Of a DNA stretch of 64,000 nt, positions 55,201-64,000 are shown piece after piece. How positions within the stretch are numbered: position 1 is the first letter of the stretch; the number at the start of each line of letters is the position of its first letter. Both the position numbers and the translations under genes were made by a program. Under the pieces are notes generated by a model. That model did no database searches. It was given only the letters and a program-made list of their open reading frames with translations, and was not told the origin of the DNA. The DNA is taken from assembly GCA_027382625.1 (NCBI GenBank), contig JAJKFJ010021508.1, forward strand, positions 1 to 64,000, given 5' to 3'. This DNA comes from Tetmemena sp. SeJ-2015 (Eukaryota > Ciliophora > Spirotrichea > Sporadotrichida > Oxytrichidae).

Positions 55201-58200
55201 TTAAAGTTTAGTTCCTTCCTGTGATGTAAAACATACCAGAATAGAGAGTTACTGCCGACACCATCAATGAATAACTCTCCATGCGGTTTAGAGTGTTAGT
55301 ATAGTAAGGTCTAATTCTTATTTGCAGCAATATAAACTTAGTCTCAATAAAAATGCGTATAAAATAATTAACTTAATGATTACTGACTATTATTATGATG
55401 AGACCAACTAGCACTTAAGTCTCTGGGGAAACGCTGACAGAAAGACAGTTACCATAATAAGCATGATTTTCCTATACAGAATGATAATTTCCCAATAGAA
55501 AGACTTAATTTTGTATCCATTAAAGAGGAAACCAAGCTATGTTTTGATTCTCTTAATTGTCCATTTATCTGACTTGGATTGAACCTGCTGACTCTCTATT
55601 TGCAGAATGATCTTCTTATTTCTGAGAAGCAGAACAAGAGCAAAGAGAGGAATACCAAATGCCCAGAGAATAACACTAGGGGCAGCAACCGAGTAAAGAT
55701 AAACTAAATGCAAAATTAACTAAGAATTATAATGATAAACAGAATGCTTTCCTTAGAAGCATATTTGAGAGATATCTGGCATAAGCCTAAGCTAATTTTC
55801 TATAGAGGTGCAATTGAATGCTGAGAACATAGCTTTTGCAATGTTAGGGTGAACAAGAAAGAGCACTATCACGATTGTTGAGATCAAAGAATTTTTAAGC
55901 TCTGAAAAATTCCGCTTTATAGCCGAATGCAAAAGCCAATAGATGAATGTATATATTTAAATGATAACATTAATTATATATTGAGATGGTAGCACCAAAG
56001 CCTAAAATAGCAGGAAGAAAGGCATAGAAAATAAGCTTCGTGTAGTAGATCGACCCGTCTTCTCCTTGTTGCTAATCGTCACCCATCAGGAAGCAGTCAA
56101 AAGAAAATACTTGCTCCGAAACACTAGAAACAGTTTGTTGAGAGTCCTCTAGCTTTTAAATTTCAGAAGGCCAACTAAAATCTATCGATGATAGCGTACC
56201 AATAATTTGGAAATGATTTGCTATAATTTTCAAGTAGACAGAGTAAACTGGCTTTTATTTATCTGCACTCTAGAGAGTAGATCTAACAAGGAATACAATT
56301 ATCAGGATCACTCCCAGGAAAATAAAAGATAATTTGACTGTATTTTCTATTGCTGATGGACATCTACTGCATTCAAAGTTGCTTAAATTATAATCAAATG
56401 TAATAGAGGTAAAAGTTTATGCTGACTTTTGAAAAACCAGACAAACATATTCCGCATGCTTCTCCTTGGTAACCAGTAGCACATTTTCCAGTCGGATTTT
56501 CGAAGTCACCACCTCTAAACAATAATCAAACTTCAATGATGAACTTACAAGCAACTTTCCATACGAGGGCACTTAATAAAGAGTTCGCTAGTATTAGAGC
56601 TCCTCCAATATCCGGATATTGGAGCAACTGCATTTCCAGAATAACACATAGCGTAGGGACTACATTCTTTGCAACTTGTCGAAACATTCGGAGCTGTGAA
56701 GAGATAGAAATTAGGAGGACATTTCACACAACGAAAATCAGAAGTATATTCCTCGCCAGATGCAAAATATAATGAAAACAATATCTAGTTTAGATTTCTA
56801 GTGTTAGAGGATTATCTATAAACGAGATAGAATTCCCATAAGTCTCTAAATTAGTTACAGACAGCTGGAAACTTATTTCATTTTTTAAAAACTGATAGAG
56901 GAGCCAGGAGGAGCAATCAACAATACATCTTTAAAAGCAAAAATCCCACTTGAAGCTTTGGCCTCATTATTAGACAAAACAATTGAAGATACTCCTCCAT
57001 TACGAATTGTTGACTTAAAATATTTACAAACTTATGTTTAACTTTTAGAGTAGCTGTAGCAGTATTTTCCTGGCTCATCACAACTCCCTCTTAATCATAT
57101 AGCGTTATCCTAAAAGTAAAGGTAGTCCCTGACACTACTACCACATTTTAATCTGTTAAGTGATCCTAATTTATAGGTATGTGCATATATTAATTTAAAT
57201 TATCCTCATTAGAAAGGATCATTCTACTCTATTCTCTCAAATTAAGACCCCTCTTAACTGGAGTTATTATGTTGAAATTCAGATCATTTCAAATATTAGC
57301 GACTTAGCATAACTTGCTTGGTCCTTTCCGTATGGCGCTGTATTTCCTGAGAAATTATTGCTTCCATCCTGAGAGAAAGGAATATTTGCATATGCTAATG
57401 CTCCTCCCTAATTAGAAGCAGAGTCAATATTTTAGATAGAATTAAAAATTACAACTTATGTATTTGATAGCTCCACCTATCATTGAATCTAAAGTTGTAG
57501 AATCGACGGGCTTTATGGCTTTGTTCAAAGTGAAATTATTGCCAATTAATTTAATCTACTGCGCTTCTTCTATAAAAATAGCTCCCCCTCTCTAGGCTGA
57601 ATTTCCATAAAAGGTTTAAAATCTTATTAGCTGCTGTCTTTGAAGGATTGGAGATACAAAGCTCCTCCTTTGGAGCTTGTGATATTTTAAAAGGTGCAAT
57701 TAGAAATTAGGATGGTGTGGCAGTTACAGTAAACTATAAAGCAATACTGCACTAATGACACTATGAGCTAAGGTTTCTTAAATTGCATTGCATTCTTGCC
57801 ATATAGGAAAAGTTATCCAGAATTTTCAAATTGACATCCTTATTAAAAATTAAATATAAAAGCAGACTGCCTTAATTAATTGAGTAAGCTTGAAGTATCC
57901 GAGTTTTGATTAAATTAAAATTTGAAGTAAAAATGTGTGAATTTAAAATCTTGAAATTATTTTTTCTTAACTGGAGCATATTGAGAGGTATCAAGATAGT
58001 CATTGTTTGTGATCATCTCAAATTTATCACAAGTAAAAGATGAATATAATGTTAAATAAGCAGAGTTGTTTATGAAAGAGTTTCCGAGCTAGAGAGATAC
58101 ATTGCAGGAGAAGTTATATGAAGAAGGACACTGAAAATAATTTTTAAAAAAATTAAATTCTTAACTCAACTCAACTCAACTCAACTCAAAGATATTTAAT

Positions 58201-59760
58201 TGATTATATGAAATATTAAAATATAATGAATTTCTTTTAAAATGAAAATAGATAGCTCGAGAAAGATTTTTTAAAGAATTATCCTTTGATATTTAAAGCT
58301 AGTATATTTGCTCTCTCCATAATTTTGTTTATTGATAAAGGTAGAGTTTGTGATCTAGAAGCTGCATCTTTAAGAATTTAAGTGTAATCTATTGAGAAGT
58401 AAACTCCCATGCCTAATTCTTGAGCCTAAATATATTTCAATTTTGATATAAATTATATTGAGTGTTGACATTATTCTTCATGACTACCCTCTCAAGATAC
58501 AAATCCGCATTCTTTCTTAAATTATTAAAATTGACTATCGCTAACTGTGAGGACAGCTGATTCGAAATATATATTCTGCTGATAATTGTCTTTGAATTGA
58601 GTTTAAGATATAGAAACCACATTAGTTGATAGAAACTGCAGAATTGTTCCTTAAGAAGAGTAAGCTTTAATAATATTCGAGTGCTGCTAGAAATGTAGAT
58701 TGAACTTGAGCCAGTTGCATAAATTACAGCAGCTATCTTTCCTCTGCAATTCATTAGAAGTGAGTTCACTAGATAAATTCAAAATTAATTAGACGAAATA
58801 CTCTGCAAATTATTTGAGTTTACAGGGTAGATTGAAAATTAAGGTTGAGGAAGCCTGCATCTACATAGAGATCTCCATCTATCAAGATCATTGGATTAGT
58901 GTAGTTTACTGTGATATTACGAAGGTATAGAACAGAACTATAAACATATCATTAATTTAATTTTGAACTGATGAGAGTAATTCCATGATTGACTTTTTGG
59001 GCAATATTATCTGATATGACTGTGTTAGTGATATTTGCTTGCGAGTATATCATGTTCATTGTGTTTGCAGCTGCTCTGTTCATAGAAATATAACTCTGCG
59101 TTACATTTAATCTTGACAAATTAATATTCTGAGTTATATTTCATTGATAAGTCCTGGTTGATCATTGTAAAGGGCAAAGATAAATGAAGAATCCGAGTTT
59201 GCAGTGTTATTGATCACTAGAGAGTACATCATAGTAAGATTTGAGAGATTAATTAGGTAAATAGTGCCTTTATCTTGCACTTATTAGAGAATAATTAAAA
59301 TACACTGTGTTGCTAGAAATTGTGGTTTGGTTTAGAACTAGAGTAGATTACTGCTAAATATTTAGAGCTGATCCTTGCAAAGCCGTGTTTAAATCTATCT
59401 TTAGATTGACTAGTTTTAATTGAGATAAAGAGAAAGCAGCTATCGTTCCATAAGTAGCTTAATTTCCTTAGATGATATAGAGGTATTCACTTCTCTTTTG
59501 GAGTTCATTATTGATACATATGAGTATTGAGCATAAATAGCTGAACCGTAGACAGCTCTTAGATTTATGAATCTACAGTCAATAAACTTGGAGTATGAGA
59601 AATCTGAAGTGGTGAAAACTTGCAGTAGAGCTATCAAGCTCTTAGGGAGAGATGTGCTATTTAAACTACTTAGACTGAATCCATTCTGAGAATTTAAGAA
59701 AGAGAAAAATTTAATTCATAATCAACTGAAATCAATCTCTATCTTAAAATTATTAAGTAA
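52216..59760 (-). CDS. Beta-helix, Cys-rich, multi-pass membrane protein with long cytoplasmic tail
   Basis: From about 59700 down to 56850 the minus strand encodes beta-helix-type segments (SDFSYSKFIDCRFINLRAVY, NLTMMYSLVINNTANSD). At 56790-56420 a Cys-rich region follows: CVKCPPNFYLF, CKECSPYAMCYSGNAVAP, ISGYWRSS, then GKCATGYQGEACGICLSGF. From 56380 to 55020 there are several membrane spans (VKLSFIFLGVILIIVFLV; KIIANHFQIIGTLSSIDFSW; KWFFLICIALPNVIFISYWL). A 32-nt intron at 54984-55015 then joins the tail (SKRALFRFLTCGKVNLDKF) in frame, and the tail runs on as a long Gln/Lys/Ser-rich region to TGA 52216-52218. Without the intron the tail looks like a separate gene with ATG at 54972. The layout resembles large ciliate membrane proteins of unknown function; a receptor role is inference. 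No ATG or signal peptide was found at the 5' side. Confidence 0.6.
54984..55015 (-). other. 32-nt GT...AG intron fusing membrane part and tail
   Basis: Donor GTCAAGC, acceptor TTATTAG on the minus strand. Removal keeps frame: FTSEQS-K-LQQMSKRALF. Unspliced, the membrane frame stops at a TGA that overlaps the ATG of the tail (ATGA), which would suggest two genes. Confidence 0.6.
58163..58187. repeat. Pentanucleotide microsatellite (AACTC)x5
   Basis: Five perfect AACTC units, followed by AA. It lies in an AT-rich non-coding interval within the beta-helix part of the minus-strand gene, so probably within an IES or intron. Confidence 0.9.
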
Positions 59761-59896
59761 ATTCATTGATGATTTTAGAAGAAAGAAAATCTCTATATAT
59801 ATATATTGACATTTAGATTAAATATGAAGGCAGAAGATGAAATTTGAATGACTTTAAGAATATATTAAAATAAAAAAGCGAGACTATAAAGCAAAA
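59761..59896. promoter_or_regulatory. 136-bp divergent region with TA repeat
   Basis: Between the 5'-most beta-helix coding (minus) and the TmcB-like start (plus). Contains a (TA)n run at about 59795. AT-rich; probably the promoter of the plus-strand gene. Confidence 0.4.
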
Positions 59897-62800
59897 ATGC
59901 GAGATAACAACCTCATCTTGATTGAGGAAGATGAGCAAGATGATGTTCGAAATCAATCAGGGAAATTAGATTCTCGTTCATTCAGCAAGAACAATAAATT
60001 GGAGGAGAAGATAAAAATGAACTTGTTCAACATTTTCTTCTCAGTTATCAAAGGGATAAATTTTTCTCCTTGGAAAATGCTTATCCTCGTGGCTATAGAG
60101 TTCATATAGTTTCACTCTTTCCCCTTCCATCCAAGTGTATAACTTTCCTTGAGACGTTAATTAAATATAGCTGAAAGACCAGTGGAAAAATTATAATCTT
60201 ATGGAATATGTGACACTAGGTTTTCAGACTTTTGGAATAAGATATTGGCTTGACTACGCAGAGGTTGAGTACTCAGATTATCTCATTTGCTTTTACATCA
60301 TATCGGTTATGGTGCTACTGATCGTTGTAGATTTCATTTATGTTTCCTTTGCTGTCAACAATGCTAAGCACTCTCTTTCATTTGCGTGGCCATTAACGAT
60401 TCAAAAATATGGTCTATAAGAGTTAAAATATTTGTATAATCAAGTAATGATTCTTCAGTATTTCAGTGTCATACTAATAAAAGTTTTATTCTAGCCTATT
60501 TTAGGTAAGAGAGAAATTTTGTAGCTGAAATTATTATAGAGCTTCTTCTCAGCATGATAGCTTGTGACTCAATTTCTCAAGCAGATCTTTAGAAAAAGTA
60601 CCCAGACACAGAGTATGACTAGGAAGGTGCAGATCTTGTCGTCCTTAGAATGTTTCCTCTCATATGAAAGTCATTTTTATAATTTGATGTATAACAACGT
60701 TCAATGCTTTCAGTCTACTCATGCACTTCATGCAACAGTTTCAATCATTGTGTCTCTAATCTTAGTTGCAATAACTTTACTGATAGTCTTCTTAAAATAT
60801 TTGAATTATTTTTATATCTGTAAGACTTCTTAATGTTCGAGAGTAGAAAGACCAACAACAACCTCTTTTCTCAGTAATTTTAATAGCTTTCATCATTAAA
60901 TTTTAGAATGAATTCTAGGGTGAACTTCTTTCAAACTTTGCTCAAACTCTTTTTCGTTATAGGTAAATTTTCAATATTCCATTTATCACGGTCTTATAGT
61001 TTTCTCCTTTTTGAACGATTCCTCCTTCAGTACTTTCAAGATCCTGATTCTGGTGATATTCTCGTCTATGTCTTTCTCTAAATTCTATATGCTAAGGCCT
61101 TACTACAACAAAAATGTGAACTATCTGATGTGCGTACTCTCAGGTATATTTGCATGGAGCACTTACATGATCCTGCTTGGTGCTATTCTAACTAATACAG
61201 AGTTTAACATGCTCTTCGTCATCTATCTCCTGGGCATTCCAATCATAATTGCGCTTATCCTAACTCTTGAAAATCAGAGCACAAAGATTCTACTCTCCCC
61301 TCTCTACAAGTTTCAGAAAGGCGAAGATGCACTATATCAGTTCAACTAACTCATATTCTTGATTGAGACGAAAGACTCTATAAGAGAGAGCTCCATTTTA
61401 ATAAAGGGATTCGTCAACTATCATGAAATGTCATGCACAGATGAAGATTGCTCTCTCAAGCAATATCAAAGAAACCTGCAGAAATCGAGTTAGCTTGGAG
61501 GAGCTGGAGGAAGAGGCTATTCTAATATATCTAAGAACAAGAATATAGCACCTGGAGGAAGTAGCTTCAACGCAGGCCAATAAGTAGGAGCCTCTCAGAA
61601 ACTTTTGCAAAATGAGTCAAACAGTCTTTTGCTAAATTTTACAAAGAAACTACTAGAAAAATCAATTAGAAAGTTCCCATAATGCACTCAACTTAAGATT
61701 ACTTACTCTAACTTCTTACTGGATCATATGGGAAATAAGAGAGAAGCCATGAGGGAACTCAATGAATGTATGAGACTTAAGCCATCTCTTGATTAGCAGT
61801 TCATCATTTTCCGATATAAGAAGTTGATTGGAGATTCTCTGATAGAGAGTGGGAAGGAAACAGGTGGCTTTGAATATGTGTCTGCTGTGAATTTCGAATC
61901 TAACTACAGAAAATGTAAAACTAACATAGAGAGAACAGCTCTCCTTCACTATGAACTCTGGAATCACTTACTCGAAGATTCACCTGATTTGGGTAGATTG
62001 AGTGACATCGGTTTTAGAATTGATCACCAACTCAAACTTGTAGAGTATCATTGGACTTAAATGCAGATAATTTACCCTAACACTCCAAAAGCTCTTAAGC
62101 TATACGCTTAATTTTTGATAGAAGTATTGAACGATAAAGAAGGAGGGAATGAGCTGCTTATGAAAGCGAAGGAAAATTCATAGATTAAAGCCAATTTTGA
62201 CATTGGAGGAAACGCTGATGATATGTTAGTAGGAGGGATGGGCTTAAATCAGCAAGATGGTTCTCCTTTGATTTATATCAGTGGTGAAAATGATAGATTA
62301 GGATTGATCTCGAATCTCAATCTATCTAGCTGCAGAGTATTCGGATATCTCAGAAAAGAGGAACTCCTAAACAAGAATATTAAAGTTTTGTAGCCACAGA
62401 TTTATCAATTCTATCAAAATTAAATACATACTAGTTCTTTGAAAGCATTTAATAATCATGATGAGTTCATCCGAGCGGCTTTGCTGAAATCTTCAGAACA
62501 GATGACAAACAAAGAGCGAAACGTATTTGGAAAGCACATCTCCGGATACATCTTTCCAGTGAGTTTATAGATCAAGTTTTTCCAGAGCTTTTTGCATGGC
62601 AAGCAATTTGTAGCAACTCTTAAGAGCGAGAAAAAGGGAATTAACGCAAGTGTTGCCTATCTTATAATAGATAAGAATGGAATCGTTGTAGATGTCACTT
62701 CCAGTAAGTATTTATTGTCTCTAATTCTTTTACAGGTGCGATCTAGCTTCTGGATATTGACAAGTAGAAGATGCTGAAAAAGAGGATAAAGTATGATTTG

Positions 62801-64000
62801 AATGTCCTTCTTCCTGAGATATTTGAGGCTGAGAATTAGCAAAGATACTATGGCAAATAGGGTGAGAGGGTAACTTATCACTATCCATAGATCATAGAAG
62901 CCATGGAAAAAGCCAAGAAAGGTTAGTATTCTAAACACTCTCTCTATAATTGAATATAGATGAATAGCAATAAGAAGAAAACAAAAGTGATAATCATAGC
63001 TTCACATCCATAGAGGACGATGGAGATGCTTCATAGAACGGAGACAGGAGCTAAAAGAATAAAGACTACTTCAATCTAATTTCTTATGCTATTTAGAAAT
63101 AGAAGAATTATCATTTTATAAATGAAGAGAGCGATAAGGAATAACTGAACAGGAAAGATTCTAACATGGACTTATTTGAAGATAATAATATGGAATGCGG
63201 AGTGAAAGCTTCTGAAAAATCAGCTGTCTTTCACTGCAACATAGTGCCAATTTAGTTCTAAACTATAAATAACAACGAGGTTCAAGGCTTTTCAGTGAGA
63301 TTGGAATATCTCGTTGACGGTTAAGCCAGAGTTTAAGAGGGCCTAGATGCTAATAAAAATGGAAAGTAGAAGGAGAGGATTAAGAAGAGCGTGAAGATGA
63401 GTGACTTTTAATTCAGTTTCTCTCCTATTTATAAGAAATTTGTCAGAGAGCTTAGAGACACAGACAGTAAGCACATTTTTTTCACTTGATCTCTAAAGCT
63501 AATCATATTAATTTAGATGCTGAATCATTGATGGACCATGCTTTCAAAGCAGTGCAGAAAGAAAACGCAAAAAGAGGAGACGAGTAAGCAAAAGGTCACT
63601 GTGATGAGTTACCTTAACCAACTGAAATCGAAACTAGAAAAGATAGAAGAGAATAAGAATTAGGTAATGGTAGTGGATGACTACATTAGAGAGGTAGATG
63701 AATATTCGGAGGAAACTCATTCTGATGAGGATTATGGAGGAAGGGGAAGAGGTAGGCGCCATGACAAGAGCAGCACCTCTGTAAAGAGTGATACAGTTGA
63801 TGAGTCAAGAAAACCTCTTCTGAATTCAACAATAGGAGATGGAGTGAACCAAGAAGAGTTCTAGAGAAATATGCAGAAGAGAATAAACTAGATCTTGTAT
63901 ACCAGAGGTAATCTAGGATCTGAAAATGCTGAAAAACTTATTGAAAAGATACAGGAGATCACTGAAATCCTAAAACACAAAGCTAAATGCGGTGAGGATG
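59897..64000 (+). CDS. TmcB-like multi-pass membrane protein with PAS domain (cut by window end)
   Basis: ATG at 59897 (MRDNNLILIEEDEQDDVRNQ), then KIKMNLFNIFFSVIKGINFS and membrane spans (ICFYIISVMVLLIVVDFIYV; VSIIVSLILVAITLLIVFL; FKILILVIFSSMSFSKFYML; LFVIYLLGIPIIIALIL). After these, a helical region (GNKREAMRELNECMRLKPSL; FRIDHQLKLVEYHWTQMQII; TPKALKLYAQFLIEVLND) precedes a PAS-like domain: SPLIYISGENDRLGLISNLN, SCRVFGYLRKEELLNKNIKV, LQPQIYQFYQ and ASVAYLIIDKNGIVVDVTS. This order is typical of ciliate proteins annotated as TmcB-like. The downstream part is charged and Gln-rich, with VTVMSYLNQLKSKLEKIEEN and ESRKPLLNSTIGDGVN, still open at the window end. PAS domains sense small ligands or bind partners; the ligand is unknown. 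Frame breaks near 60120, 60480, 62700 and 63470 mark introns or IESs. Confidence 0.75.

Noticed and set aside
58163..58187. Short tandem repeat as a CRISPR-like array
   Set aside because: The units are 5 bp with no spacers; it is a microsatellite in a eukaryotic genome.

Overview
The window reads as germline (micronuclear) DNA of a hypotrich spirotrich ciliate of the Oxytricha/Stylonychia type. Real genes stay open only if TAA and TAG are read as glutamine and TGA is the only stop. The DNA is AT-rich, spliceosomal introns are short (about 28-120 nt, GT...AG), and several genes are interrupted by short non-intron inserts flanked by 4-6 bp direct repeats whose removal restores frame. Those inserts match internal eliminated sequences (IESs) with pointers, so the coding blocks are macronuclear-destined segments (MDSs). 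A standard-code ORF list therefore shows mostly fragments and shadows. Reading frames below were followed by eye. The gene limits are good where a start and a TGA were found, but not every IES or intron was resolved.

Layout. 568-6779 (-): C2H2 zinc-finger protein with a Gln-rich tail, containing an IES that looks like a decayed tandem duplication of its own exon-intron-exon junction. 7677-8788 (+) and 9840-10525 (-): two paralogous AIG1/FAR-17a-like membrane proteins in inverted orientation, with unassigned coding blocks between and beside them (8569-9035 +, 9250-9690 -, 10522-11500 -). 11550-13255 (+): Myb/SANT protein resembling REB1/TTF-I. 13578-14381 (-): intact coiled-coil protein. 14529-15756 (+): sedoheptulose-1,7-bisphosphatase-like enzyme. 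15955-28867 (+): VPS13 lipid-transfer protein with an internal PH-like domain. 28968-31877 (+): calpain-like protein whose catalytic Cys is Ser. 32333-35712 (-) and 36256-38233 (-): two unrecognised Gln-rich or helical proteins. 38608-41327 (-): CDK9/CDK12-type kinase. 41441-43842 (+): EXOIII (REX4-like) protein with degenerate catalytic residues. 44478-52253 (+): Thr-rich, Cys-rich, beta-helix surface protein lacking a membrane part. 52216-59760 (-): beta-helix, Cys-rich, multi-pass membrane protein with a long cytoplasmic tail. 59897-64000+ (+): TmcB-like PAS membrane protein cut by the window end.

The genes do not form an operon. They are independent units with 100-900 bp spacers. After development in such ciliates, each would be expected on its own small macronuclear chromosome. 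The last 20 kb groups three large surface or sensor proteins. Most loci look colinear rather than scrambled; 8.5-11.5 kb is the best candidate for interleaved or rearranged segments. No telomere repeats, transposase, rRNA, tRNA or CRISPR array was recognised.
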